NCBI GenBank assembly: GCA_029961685.1
Contig: JARWKL010000008.1
Location: 18,571,981 to 18,635,980, forward strand
Source: Aristolochia californica
Taxonomy: Eukaryota; Streptophyta; Magnoliopsida; Piperales; Aristolochiaceae
Direction of reading: 5' to 3'
DNA length: 64,000 nucleotides
Under the pieces are notes generated by a model. The model saw nothing but the letters and a program-made list of their open reading frames with translations, was not told the origin of the DNA and did not search any database. Below, piece after piece: positions 27,915 through 41,140 of the stretch. Both the position numbers and the translations under genes were made by a program. Each line of letters opens with the position of its first letter. The stretch's first letter is position 1.

Positions 27915-28729
27915 CCTATGGATCCAAACATTTTATAGAGAATAACATTAAAGTCTCATGTGAACGTGCGGTGCGATATGTACCCGAGTCAAACAAGCCA
28001 TTATTTTGTCTATTTACAAAAGCTAACCTAAAGATCATAAATGATTGTAAAGTGATTTATCATACGTAACGGACTATATTTTTGTAAGGAATGACATATG
28101 GATTGGTAGTCAACACTCAGTTAAAAATCCCCTGCCTCCCCCTTTTCCCGATGATTGCAGAGCCTGATATATAAAAATTAAAATGTCTATACAATCCCTA
28201 AAAATTATAGACATTTTTATCAATTATCTCTCTCTGCATTTGTGCATTATGCATTTCCATTTTAGATGTATACTTTTTTCTTAAATCAAAGCTTGTGTTT
28301 TCATTTTCCCATAATCTCGTAAAAAGAAAAGAGATAAAAGGCAAATTGATCACAACAAAATGAAAATTTTAGAGTTTATGTATGGAAAGAATTCAAAGAA
28401 ATAAACAAATGTAAGTAAATAAAATTTATTCACACATCACAAATGAACCCAAAAGTTTTGTTATCCAAGTTTTGGAAATTCCACTAGTTCAACCCTAATA
28501 GCTTGGAATTTTATAAGAAAAAGATTTTTCTACACATGTTTTACAAAATGGGTATGCATTCTTGAAACATGTTAAAGATACATATGACCTATGGGCCAAA
28601 ACCTTTTAAACAGAATAACATTAAATTCTCAAGTGAACGTGCGGTGGGATATTTACCCGAATAAAACAAGCCATTATTTTGCCTATTTACAAAATGCTAA
28701 CCTAACGATTATAGATGATTGTAAAGTGA

Positions 28730-28745
28730 TTTATCATGCATTTTC
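28730..28745. other. 187-bp deletion junction at TGCA
   Basis: TTATCATGCA is followed directly by TTTTCCATTTTAGAAG. In the sister unit 2025 bp upstream these two segments are at 26706-26715 and 26903-26918, and the intervening 187 bp (26716-26902) contain the C-rich tract and the TATATAAA stretch. TGCA is present at both breakpoints of the intact copy. Anchor spacing is 485 bp. Confidence 0.9.
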
Positions 28746-29218
28746 CATTTTAGAAGTATACTTTTTTGTTAAATAAAAACTTGAGTTTTCACTTTCCCTT
28801 CATCTCGTAAACAAAAAAAGAGATAAAAGGCAAATAGATCACAATGAATGAAAGTTTTAGAGTTTATATATGGAAATAATTTAAAGAAAAAAAATGTAAA
28901 AAAAGAAAATTTATTCACACACCACAAATGAACACAAAAGTTTTGTTATCCAAGTTTTGGAAATTTCACTAGTTCAACCCTAATAGCTCGGAATTTTATA
29001 AGAAAGAGATATTTCTACACATGTTTTAAAAAATGGATATGCTTTTTTAAAACATGTTAAAGATGCAAATGACATATGGATCCAAACCTTTTAAAGAGAA
29101 TAACATTAAATTCTCATGTGAACGTGCGTAGAGATATTTTCCCGAGTCAAACAAGCCATTATTTTACCCATTTACAAAAAGTTGACCTAACGATCATAGA
29201 TGATTGTAAAGTGATTTA

Positions 29219-29236
29219 TCATGTGGTTTGGGAGTC
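29219..29236. other. ~35-bp deletion junction
   Basis: TTATCATGTG is followed by GTTTGGGAGTC; the normal AACGGGCTATATTTTTGTAAG segment is missing. Anchor spacing is 640 bp. Confidence 0.75.
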
Positions 29237-29712
29237 AGCACCCAGTTAAAAATCCCCTGCCTCCCCCTTTACCCGACGATTGCAGAACCTGATATATAAA
29301 AACTAAAAAGTGTTTACAATTCCTAAAAATTACTGACACTTTTTGGAATTATCTCTCTCTACATTTGTGCATTGTGCATTTCAATTTTAGATGTATACTT
29401 TTTTCTTAAATCAAAGCTTGAGTTTTCACTTTCCCTTCATCTCGTAAAAAAAAAAGAGAAAAAAGGCAAATAGATCACAACAAAATGAAAATTTTTCAGT
29501 TTATATGTGGAAAAAATTTAAAGCAATAAACAAATGTATGTAAATAAAATTTATTCACACACCACAAATGAACACAAAAGTTTTGTTTTCCAAGTTTGGG
29601 AAATTCCACTAGTTGAACCCAAATAGCCCAGAATTTTATAAGAAAGAGATTATTCTGCAGAAGTTTAAAAAAATGGATATGCATGCTTGAAACATGTTAA
29701 AGATACAAATGA

Positions 29713-32700
29713 CCTATGTATTAAAACCTTGCAAAGAGAATAACAGTAAATTCTAGAGTAAACATGCGGTGCGATATTTACCTGAGTCAAACCAGCCATT
29801 ATTTTCCCCATTTACAGAAAGCTGACCTAGCTATCATAGATGATTATAAAGTGATTTATCATACGTAACGGACTATATTTTTTTAAGGAATGACTTATGG
29901 ATAGGGAGTCAACACTCAGTCAAAAATCACCCACCTCCCCCTTTTCCCAACGATTGCAAAACCTGATATATAAAAACTAAAAAGGGATTTGAATCCCTAA
30001 ATATTACAGACACTTTTTGGAATTATCTCTCTCTACATTTGTGCATTGTGCATTTCCATTTTAGATGTATACTTTTTTCGTAAATCAAACCTTGTGTTTT
30101 CACTTTGACTTCATCTCGTAAACAATAAAAGAGATAAAAGGCAAATAGATCACAACAAAATGAAAATTTTAGAGTTTATATATGGGAAGAATATAAAGTA
30201 ATAAACAAATGTAAGTAAAGAAAATTTATTCACACACCACAAATAAACACAAAATTTTTGTTATCCAAGTTTGGTAAATTCCACAAGTTCAACCCTGATA
30301 GCTCGAAATCTTATAAGAAAGAGATATTTCTACACATGTTTTAAAAAATGGATATGCATGCTTTAAAAATGTTAAAGTTGCAAATGACCTATGGATGCAA
30401 ACCTTTTAAAGAGAATAACATTAAATTTTCATGTGAACGTGCGGTAGGATATTTACCTGACTCAAACATGCCATTATTTTGCCCATTTACAAAAAGCTAA
30501 CCTAATGATCATAGTTGATTGTAAAGTGATTTATCATGCATAATGAGGGAAAGTTTATTATGAAATGACTTATGGATTAGGAGTCAACACTCAGTTAAAA
30601 ATCCCTTGCCTCCCCCTTTTCCCACCGATTGCAAAACCTGATTTATAAAAACTAAAAGGAGTTATACAATCCCTAAAAATTACAGACACTTTTTGGAATT
30701 ATCTCTCTCTACATTTGTGCATTGTGCATTTCAATTTTAGATGTATACTTTTTTCTTAAATCAATGCTTGAGTTTTCACTTTCCCTTCATCTCGTAAACT
30801 AAAAAAGAGATAAAAGGCAAATAGATCACAACAAAATGAAAATTTTAGAGTTTATGTATCGAAAGAATTCAAAGCACTAAACAAATGTAAGTAAAAAAAA
30901 TTTATTCACACACGACATAAGAACACAAATGTTTTATTATCCAAGTTTTCAAAATTTCACTCGTTCAACCTTATTAGCTCGAAATTTAATAAGAAAGAGA
31001 TATTTCTACACATGTGTTAAAAAATGATTATGCATGCTTGAAACTAGTTAAAAATTTAAATGACCTACAGATCCAAACCTTTTAAAGAGAATAACATTAA
31101 ATTCTTATATGAACATGCGGTGGGATATTTACCCGAGTCCAACAAGCCATTATTTTCCCCATTTACAAAAAGTTGACCTAACGATCATAGATGATTATAA
31201 TGTGATTTATCACGCGTAACGGGCTATATTTTTGTTAGGAATGACTTATGGATTGGGAGTCAACACTATATTAAAAATCTCACACCTCCCCCTTTTCCCG
31301 ACTATTGCAGAACCGGATATAAAAAAACTAAAAAGAGTTTACAATCCCTAAAATTTACAGAAACTTTTTGGAATTATCTCTCTTTACATTTGTGCATTGT
31401 ACATTTCAATTTTAGATGTATTCTTTTTTCTTAAATCAAAGATTGAGTTTTCACTTTCCCTTCATCTCGAAAAGAAAAAAAGAGATAAAAGCCAAATAGA
31501 TCACAACAAAATGAAAATTTTAGAGTTTATATATAGAAAGAATTTAAAGCAATAAACAAATGTAAGTAAAGAAAATTTATTCACACGCCACAAATGAACA
31601 CAAAAGTTTTGTTATCAAAGTTTGGAAAATTCCACTAGTTCAACTCTAATAGCTCAGAATTTTATAAGAAAGAGATTATTCTACACAAGTTTTAAAAAAT
31701 GGATGTGCATGCTTGAAAAGAGATAGAGATTAAAATAACCTATGGATCAAAACCTTTTAAAGAGAATAACATTAAATTCTAGAGTGAACGAGCGGTGGGA
31801 TATTTAACAGAGTCAAACAAGCCATTTTTTTGCCCATTTACAAAAAGCTGACCTAACGATCATAGATGATTGTAAAGTGATTTATTATGCGTAACGGGCT
31901 ATATTTTTGTAAGGAATGACTTATGGATTGGGTGTCAACACTCAGTTAAAAATCCCCCGCCTCCCCCTTTTCCCGATGATTGTAGAACCTGATAAATAAA
32001 AACTAAAAAGAGTTTATAATCCCTCAATATTACAGACACTTTTAGGAATTATCTCTCTCTACATTTGTGCATTGTGCATTTCCATTTTAGAAGTACACTT
32101 TTTTCTTAAATCAAAGCTTGAGTTTTCACTTTCCCTTTTAAAAAATGGCTATGCATGCTTGAAAGATGTTAAGGATGCAAATGATCTTTGGATCCAAACC
32201 TTTTAAAGAGAATAACATTAAATTCTCAAGTGAAAGTGTGGTGGGATATTTACCCAAGTAAAACAAGCCATTATTTTGTCCATTTGCAAAAAGATCACCT
32301 AACGATCATAGACGTTGTAAAGTGATTTATCATGCGTAATGGGCTATATTTTAGTAAAGAATGACTTATGGATTGGGAGTCAACACTTCGTTAAAAATTC
32401 CCCGCCTCCCCCTTTTCCCAAGAATTGCAGACCTGATAAATAAAAACTGAAAAGAGTTTACAACCCATAAATATTATCGACACTTTATGGAATTATCTCT
32501 CTGTACATTTGTGCATTGTGCATTTCTCTTTTAGATGTATACTTTTTTCTTAAATCAAAGCTAGAGTTTTCACTTTCCCTTCATCTCGTAAACAAAAAAA
32601 GAGATAAAAGGCAAATACATCAGAATGAAATGAAAATTTTAGAGTTTATATTTGGAAAGAATTTAAGTAAAGATAATTTATTCACACACCAGAAATGAAC

Positions 32701-35700
32701 ACAAAAGTTTTGTTATCCAAGTTTGGGAAATTCCACTAGTTCAACCATAATCGCTCGGAATTTTATAAGAAAGAGATTTTTATACACATGTTTTAAAAAA
32801 TGGATATGCATGCTTGAAACAAGTTAAAGATGCAAATGACGTATGGATCCAAACCTGTTTAAAAAGAATAACATTAAATTCTCATGTGAATGTGCTGTGG
32901 GATATTTACCCGAGTCAAACAAGTTATTATTTTGCCCATTTAAAAAAAGCTAATCTAACTATCATTAATGATTGTAAAGTACTTTATCATGCGTGACAGG
33001 CTATATTTTTGTAAGGAATGACTTATGGATGGGAGTCAACACTCAGTTTAAAATCCCCCGCCTCCCCCTTTTCTCGATGATTGCAGAACCTGATATATAA
33101 AAACTAAAAAGAGTTTAGAATCCCTAACAATTATAGAAACTTTTTGAAATTATCTCTCTCTACATTTTTGCATTGTGCATTTCCATTTTAGATGTATACT
33201 TTTTTCTTAAATCAAAGCTTGAGTTTTCACTTTCCCTTCTTCTCGTAAACAAAAAAAAAAGAGATAAAAGGCAAATAGTTCACAACAAAATGAAAAGTTT
33301 AGAGTTTATGTATGGAAAGAATTCAAAGCAATAAACTAATGTAAGTAAAGAGAATTTATTCACACACCACTAATGAACACAAAAGTTTTGTTATCCAAGT
33401 TTGGGAAATTTCACTAGTTCAACCCTAATTGCTCGAAATTTTATAAGAAAGAGAATTTTCTACACATATTTTAAAAAATGGATATGTATGCTTGAAACAT
33501 GTTAAAGATGCAAATTACCTATCGATCCAAATCTTTAAAAGAGAATAACATTAAATTCTCAAGTGAACGTGCGGTGGAATATTTAACCGAGTCAAACAAG
33601 CCATTATTTTGTCCATTTCATAATAAGCTGACCCAACGATCATAAATGATTTTCAAGTGATTTATCATGTGTTACGGACTATATTTTTGTAAGGAATGAC
33701 TTATAGATTGGGAGTCAAAACTCAGTTAAAAATTCAATGCCTCCCCATTTTCCCGACGATTGCAGAATTTGATATATAAAAACTAAATACAGTTTAAAAT
33801 CCCTAATAATTATAGACACTTTTTGGAATTATCTCTCTCTACATTTGTGCATTGTTCATTTCCTTTTTCGATGTATACTTTTTTCTTAAATCAAAGGTTC
33901 CCTTCATCTCGTAAACCAAAAACAAAGATAAAAGGCAAATAGATAACAACAAAATGAAAATTTTAGAGTTTATGTATGGAAAGAATTTAAAGAAATAAAA
34001 AAATGTTAGCAAAGAAAACTTATTCACACACCACAAATGAACAAAAAAGTTATGTTATCCAAGTTTAGGAAATCCCTCTAATTCATCCCTAATACCTCAG
34101 AATTTTATAAGAAAGAGATTTTTCTACACATGTTTTAAAAAATGGATAAACATGCTTGAAACATGTTAAAGATGCAAATGACCTATGGATCCAAACCTTT
34201 TTAGGAGAATAACATTAAATTCTCATGTGAACGTCCGATGGGATATTTACCCGAGTCAAACAAGTCATTATTTTGCCCATTTAGAAAAAGTTAACCTAAC
34301 GATCATAGATGATTGTAAAGTGATTTACCATGCGTAACAGGCTTTATTTTTTTAAGAAAAGACTCATGAATTGGGAGTCAACACTCAGTTAAAAATCCCC
34401 CGCCTCCCCCTTTTCCCGACGGTTGCAAAATCTGATTTATAAAAACTAAAAAGAGTTTACAATCCCTAAAAATTAGCAACACTTTTTGGAATTATCTCTC
34501 TCTACATTTGTGCAATGTGCATTTCCATTGTAGATGTATACTTTTTTCTTAAATCAAAACTTGAGTTTTCACTTTCCCTTCCCCTTCTTCGCGTAAAGAA
34601 AAAAGAGATAAAAGGCAAATAGATCACAACAAAATGAAAATTCTTGAGTTTATGTATGGAAAGAATTTAAAGCAATAAACAAATGTCAGTAAAGAAAATT
34701 TATTGAAACACCAAAATGAACACAAAAGTTTTGTTATCCAAGTTTGGGAAATTATACTAGTTCAACCCTCATAGCTCGGAATTTTATAAGAAAGTGATTT
34801 TTCTACACATGTTTTAAAAAATGGATTTGCATGCTTGAAACATGTTAACTACTCAAATGACCTATGGATCCAAACCTTTTATAGACAATAACATTAAATT
34901 CTCATTTGAACGTGCGGTGGGATATTTACCCGAGTCGAACAAGCCATTATTTTTCTCATTTACAAAAAGCTGACCTAACGATCATAGATGATTGTAAAGT
35001 GATTTATCATGCCTAACGGGCTATATTTTTGTAAGGAATGACTTATGGAGTGCGAGTCAGCACTCTGTTAAAAATCCCCCGACTCCCACTTTTCCCGATG
35101 GTTACAAAACTTGATATAAAAAAACTAAAAAGAGTTTACAATCCCTAAAAATTATAGACACGTTTTGGAATTTTCTTTTTCTACATTTGTGCATTGTTTA
35201 TTTCCATTTTAGATGTGTACTTTTTTCATATATCAAATTTTGAATTTTCACTTTCCCTACATCTCGTAAACATAAAAAGAGGTAAAAGGCAAATAAAACA
35301 CAACAAAAGGAAAATTTTAGAGTTTATGTAAGGAAAGAATTCAAAGCAATAAAAAATGTAAGTAAAGAAAATTTATTCACAACCACATATGAATACAAAA
35401 GTTTTGTCATCCACGTTTGGGAAATTCCACTAGTTCAACCCTAATAGCTCGGAATTTTATAAGAAAGAGAGTTTTTTACACATGTTTTTAAAAATGGTTA
35501 TGCATGCTTGAAACATGTTAAAGATGCAAATGACCTATGGGTCCAAACCTTTTATAGAGAATAATATTAAATTCTCATGTGAACGTGTGGTGGGATATTT
35601 ACCCGAGTCAAACATGCCATTATTTTGCCCATTTACAAAAAGCTGACCTAAGGATCATAGACGATTGTAAAGTGATTTATCATACGTAATGGGCTATATT

Positions 35701-36209
35701 TTTGTAAGGAATGACTCATAGATTGGGAGTCAACACTCAGTTAATAATCCCCCGCCTCCCCCTTTTCACGACGATTGTAGAACCTGATATATAAAAACTA
35801 AAAAGAGTTCACAATCCCTAAAAATTACAGAAACTTTTTGGAATTATCTCTCTCTACATTTCTGCATTGTGCATTTCCATTTTAGATGTATACTTTTTTC
35901 TTAAATCAAAGCTTGAGTTTTCACTTTCCCTTCATCTCGTCAACCAAAAAAATAGAAAAAAGGCAAATAGATCACAACAAAATGAAAATTTTAGAGTTTA
36001 TGAATGGAAAGAATTTAAACCAATAAACAAATATAAGTAAAGAAAATTTATTCACACACCACAAATGAACACAAAAGTTTTGTTATCCAAGATATGGAAA
36101 TTCCACTAGTTCAACACTAATAGCTCTGAATTTTATAAGAAAGGGATATTTTAACACATTTTTTAAAAATTGGGTATGCAGGCTTGAAACAAGTTAAAGT
36201 TGCAAATGA
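29713..36209. repeat. Satellite block, mixed monomers, faint trimer echo
   Basis: Anchors lie at 29713, 30388, 31064, 31739, 32185, 32840, 33518, 34182, 34861 and 35534. Monomers at 29713 and 31739 share GAGATTATTCT and TTCTAGAGT and are 2026 bp apart, so the trimer rhythm continues to about 32 kb. A 228-bp deletion near 32136-32140 shortens one copy to 446 bp. Smaller losses occur near 32665 (about 19 bp) and 33893 (about 16 bp), and a 6-bp CCCCTT-type repeat lies near 34580. Monomers at 34182, 34861 and 35534 are closest to monomers 16.85 kb downstream. Confidence 0.75.
32131..32148. other. ~228-bp deletion junction
   Basis: CACTTTCCCTT joins TTAAAAAATGG. Everything from CATCTCGTAAAC through TCTACACATGTT is lost, which includes the A-rich part, the palindrome, the first long-loop inverted repeat and the left arm of the second. 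Anchor spacing is 446 bp, the shortest in the window. Confidence 0.88.
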
Positions 36210-38234
36210 CCTATGAATCCAAACCTTTTAAAGAGAATAACATAAAATTATCAAGTGAACGTGCGGTGGGATATTTACCAGAGTCAAATAAGCCATTATT
36301 TTTCCCATTTACAAAAAGCTGACCTAACGGTCATAGATGATTGTAAATTGATTTATCATGTGTAACCGGCTATATTGTTTTAAGGATTGACTTATGGATT
36401 GGGAGTCAACACCTAGTTAAAAATCCTCTGCCTCCCCCTTTTCCCGACGATTGCAGAACCTAATATATAAAAATTGGAAAGAGTTTACAATCCCTAAAAA
36501 TTAGAAAGATTTTTTGGAATTATCACTCTCTACATTTGTGCATTGTGCATTTCCATTTTTGATGTGTACTTTTTCCTTAAATCAAAACAGTAGTTTTTAC
36601 TTTTCCTTCGTCTCGTAAACAAAAAAAGAGATAAAAGGCAAATAGATCACTAAAAAATGAAAATTTTAGAGTTTATGAATAGAAAGAATATAAAGCAATA
36701 AAAAAAATATAAGTAAAGAAAATTTATGCACACACCACAAATGAACAAAATTTTTTTGTCATCCAAGCTTTAGAAATTCCACTAGATCAACCCTAATCGC
36801 TCGGAATTTTATAAGAAAGAGATTTTTGTACACATGTTTTAAAAAATGGATATGAATGCTTGAAAGATGTTAAAGATGCCAATTACCTATGGATCAAAAA
36901 ATTTTAAAAAGAATAACATTAAATTCCCAAGAGAACGTGCGGTGGGATATTTACCCGAGTCAAACAAGACATTATTTTGCCCATTTACCAAAAGCTGACC
37001 TAATGATCATAGATTATTGTAAAGTGATTTATCATGCGTAATGGGCTACATTTTTGTAAGGAATGACTTATGGATTGGGAGTCCACACTCAGTTAAAAAT
37101 CCCATACCTCTCCCTTTTCCCGACGATTGCAGAACCTGATAAATAAAAACTAAAAACAGTTTACAATCCCTAAATATTACAGAAATTTTTTGGAATTATC
37201 TCTCTGTATATTTGTGCATATTGCATTTCCATTTTAGATGTATACTCTTTTCTTAAATCAAAGCTTGAATTTTCATTTTCCCTTCATCTCGTAAGCAAAA
37301 AAAGAGATAAAAGGGAAATAGATCTCAACAAAATGAAAATTTTAAAGTTTATGTATGGAAAGAATTCAAAGCAATAAACAAATGTAAGTAAAGAAAATTT
37401 ATTCACACATCACAAATGAACACAAAAGTTTTTTTATCCAAGTTAAAGAAATTCCACTAGTTCAACCCTAATAGCTCAGAATTTCATAAGAAAGAGAGTT
37501 TCCTACACATGTTTGAAAAAATGGATATGCATGCTAGAAACATGTTAAAGATACAAATGACCTATGGATCAAAACCTTTTAAAGAGAATAATATTAAATT
37601 CTCATGTGCATGTGCGATTGGATATTTACCTGAGTCAACAAGCCATTATTTTGCCCATTTACAAAAAGCTGACCTAACAATCATAGATGATTGTAAAGCG
37701 ATTTATCATGGGTAACAGGCTATTTTTTATTTAGGAATGACTAATGGATTGGGAGTCAACACTGAGTTAAAAATCCCCAGCCTCCCTCTTTTCCTATCGA
37801 TTGTTGAACCTGATATATTAAAACTAAACAAAGTTTACAATCCCTAAAAATTACAAACACATTTTGGAATTATCTCTCTCTATATTTGTGTATTGTGCAT
37901 TTCCATTTTAGATGTATAATTTTTTCTTAAATCAAAGCTTGAGTTTTCAGTTTCTCTTCATCTCGTAAACAAAAAATGAGATAAAAGGTAAATAGATCAC
38001 AACAAAATGAAAATTTTAGAGTTTATGTATGGAAATAATTCAAAGAAATAAACAAATGTAAGTAAAGAAAATTAATTCACACACCACAAAGGAACACAAA
38101 AGTTAGGTTATCCAAGTTTGGGAAATTCAACTTGTTCAACCATAATAACTCTGAATTTTATAAGAAAGAGATTTTTCTACACATATTTGAAAAATTAGAT
38201 ATGGATGCTTGAAACATATTAACGATGCAAATGA
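36210..38234. repeat. Trimer HOR, copy 1 (2025 bp)
   Basis: It contains anchors 36210, 36886 and 37561. Private features repeated in copy 2 include CAAATAAGCCATTATTTTTC, GTGTAACCGGC, CTGTAGTTTTTACTT-like bases, GATCACTAAAAAATG, CCCATACCTCTCCC, CATGCTAGAAACATG, CCCCAGCCTCCCTC and AGTTAGGTTATCC. The first of these appears by about 36.25 kb, so the real left boundary is near there. Confidence 0.87.
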
Positions 38235-40258
38235 CCTATGGATCCAAACCTTTTAAAGAGAATAACATTAAATTATGAAGTGAACGTGCGGTGGGATATT
38301 TACCTGGGTCAAATAAGCCATTATTTTTCCCATTTACAAAAAGCTGACCTACCGGTCGTTGATGATTGTAAATTGATTTATCATGTGTAACCGGCTATAT
38401 TTTTTTAAGGAATTACTTATGGATTGGGAGTCAACACCAAGTTAACTATCCTCCGCCTCCCCCTTTTCCCGAAAATTGCAGAACCTAATAAATAAAAAAT
38501 AAAAAAATTTTACAATCCCTAAATATTACAGACACTTTTTGGAATTATCTATCTCTTTATTTGTGCATTGTACATTTCCATTTTGGATGTGTACTTTTTC
38601 CTTAAATCAAAACTGTAGTTTTTACTTTCCCTTCGTCTCGTAAACAAAAAAAGAGATAAAAGGCAAATAGATCACTAAAAAATGAAAATTTTAGAGTTTA
38701 TGAATAGAAAGAATATAAACCAATAAAAAAATGTAAGTAAAGAAAATTTATGCACACAACACAAATGAACAAAAAGGTTTTGTCATCCAAGTTTTAGAAA
38801 TTCCGCTAGTTCAACCCTAATTGCTCAGAATTTTATAAGAAAGAGATTTTTCTACACATGTTTTAAAAAATGGATATGCATGCTTGAAAGATTTTAAAGA
38901 TGCCAATGACCTATGGATCAAAAACTTTTAAAGAGAATAACAATAAATTCTCAAGAGAACATGCGGTGGAATATTTACCCGAGTCAAACAAGCCATTATT
39001 TTGCCCATTTACTAAAAGCTGACCTAATGATCATAGATTATTGTAAAGTGATTTATCATGCGTAATGGCCTACATTTTTGTAAGGAATGATTTATGGATT
39101 GAGAGTCCACACTCAGTTAAAAATCCCATACCTCTCCCTTTTCCCGACGATTGCAAAACCTGATAAATAAAAACTAAAAAGTGTTTAAAATCCCTAAATA
39201 TTATAGAAATTTTTTGGAATTATCTCTTTGTATATTTGTGCATATTGCATTGCCATTTTATATGTATACTCTTTTCTTAAATCAAAGCTTGAGTTTTCAT
39301 TTTCCCTTCATCTCGTAAGAAAAAAAAGAGATAAAAGGGAAATAGATCTCAACAAAATGAAAATTTTAGAGTTTATGTATGGAAAGAATTCAAAGCAATA
39401 AACAAATTTAAGTAAAGAAAATTTATTCACACATCACAAATGAACACAAAAGTTTTTTTATCCAAGTTAAGGAAATTCCACTAGTTCAACCCTAATAGCT
39501 CAGAATTTTATAAGAAAGAGAGTTTTCTACACATGTTTGAAAAAATGGATATGCATGCTAGAAACATGTTAAAGATACAAATGACCAATGGATAAAAATC
39601 TTTTAAAGAGAATAATATTAAATTCTCATGTGCATGTGCGGTTGGATATTTACCCGAGTCAAACAAGCCATTATTTTGCCCATTTACAAAAAGCTGACCT
39701 AACGATTATAGATGATTGTAAAGCGAATTATCATGGGTAGCAGGCTATTTTTTATTTAGGAATAACTAAATGATTGGGAGTCAAGACTGAGTTAAAAATC
39801 CCCAGCCTCCCTCTTTTCCCATCGATTGTTGACCCTGATATATTAAAACTAAAAAAAGTTTACAATCCTTAAAAATTACAAACACATTTTGGAATTATCT
39901 CTCTCTATATTTGTGCATTGTGCATTTCCATTTTAGATGTATAATTTTTTCTTAAATCAAAGCTTGAGTTTTCAGTTTCCCTTCATCTCGTAAACAAAAA
40001 AAGAGATAAAAGGTCAATAGATCACAACAAATGAAAATTTTAGAGTTTATGTATGGAAATAATTCAAAGAAATAAAAAAATGTAAGTAAAGAAAATTAAT
40101 TCACACACCACAAAGGAACACACAAGTTAGGTTATCCAAGTTTGGGAAATTCCACTAGTTCAACCATAATAGCTCTCAATTTTATAAGAAAGAGATTTTT
40201 CTACACATATTTGAAAAAATAGATATGGATGCTTGAAACATATTAACGATGCAAATGA
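38235..40258. repeat. Trimer HOR, copy 2 (2024 bp)
   Basis: It contains anchors 38235, 38910 and 39585, each 2024-2025 bp from its partner in copy 1. In the stretches I compared, identity is about 95%, higher than between neighbouring monomers. The match to copy 1 phase fails beyond about 40.36 kb. Confidence 0.87.
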
Positions 40259-41140
40259 CCTATGGATCCAAACCTTTTAAAGAGAATAACATTAAATTAT
40301 CAAGTGAACGTGCGGTGGGATATTTACCTGAGTCAAACAAGCCATTATTTTGCCCATTTACAAAAAGCTGACCTAACAATCATAGATCATTGTAAAGCGA
40401 TTTATCATGGGTAGTAGGCTATTTTTTATTTAGGAATGACTAATGGATTGGGAGTCAAGACAGAGTTAAAAATCCCCAGCCTCCCTCATTTCCCATCGAT
40501 TGTTGGACCTGATATATTCAAACTAAAAAAAGTTTACAATCCCTAAAAATTACAAACACATTTTGGAATTATCTCTCTCTATATTTGTGCATTGTGTATT
40601 TCCATTTTAGATGTATAATTTTTTTTTAAATCAAAGCTTGAGTTTTCAGTTTCCCTTCATCTCGTAAACAAAAAAAGAGATAAAAGGTCAATAGATCACA
40701 ACAAAATGAAAATTTTAGAGTTTATGTATGGAAATAATTCAAAGAAATAAACAAATGTAAGTAAAGAAAATTAATTCACACACCACAAAGCAGCACAAAA
40801 GTTAGGTTATCCAAGTTTTGGAAATTTCACTAGTTCAACCATAATAGCTCTGAATTTTATAAGTAAGAGATTTTTCTACACATATTTTAAAAAATAGATA
40901 AGGATGTTTGAAACATATTAACGATGCAAATGACCTATGGATCCAAACCTTTTAAAGAGAATAACATTAAATTATCAAGTGAACATGCGGTGGGATATTT
41001 ACCTGAGTCAAACAAGCCATTATTTTGCCCATTTACTAAAAGCTAACCTAACGATCATAGATCATTGTAAAGTGATTTATCATGTGTAACGGGCTACATT
41101 TTTGTAAGAAATGACTTATGGATTGGTAATCCGCACTCAG
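40259..41140. repeat. Extra monomer-step duplication after the trimer HOR
   Basis: Anchors 40259 and 40934 are 675 bp apart and both monomers carry AACGATGCAAATGACC and AAATTATCAAGTGAAC. The box CCCCAGCCTCCCTC occurs at 39800 and again at 40474, and AGTTAGG occurs at 40125 and 40800. The array therefore steps back one monomer at about 40.3-40.4 kb instead of continuing the trimer. This is the expected product of an out-of-phase exchange. Confidence 0.78.

Larger units (their letters stand above)
17810..29100. repeat. Higher-order repeat region: tetramer passing into trimer
   Basis: Anchors lie at 17810, 18481, 19156, 19825, 20488, 21163, 21855, 22529, 23202, 23865, 24541, 25213, 25890, 26563, 27238, 27915, 28588 and 29073. 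Four monomer types cycle in order. Type m4 has CATTTTATAGAGAATAAC and follows a GAAAGATGATAAAG-like stretch. Type m1 has ATCAAAACC in place of the BamHI-containing ATCCAAACC. Type m2 has CATTGACAAAAAGCAGACTT. Type m3 has CATTTAGAAAAAG and TTATGATGCG. Type m4 occurs at 18481, 21163, 23865, 25890 and 27915, so two tetramer steps are followed by two trimer steps in which m3 is missing. In the trimers a further type (27238 and 29073, CTTTTTTAAAACATG) follows m1 and carries m2-like bases downstream. Confidence 0.88.
27915..29712. repeat. HOR unit 5 (trimer shortened by two deletions)
   Basis: It contains anchors 27915, 28588 and 29073. It is a copy of the preceding 2025-bp unit but is only about 1.8 kb long. 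A 187-bp deletion lies at about 28735-28740, and about 35 bp are missing near 29225. Confidence 0.78.
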
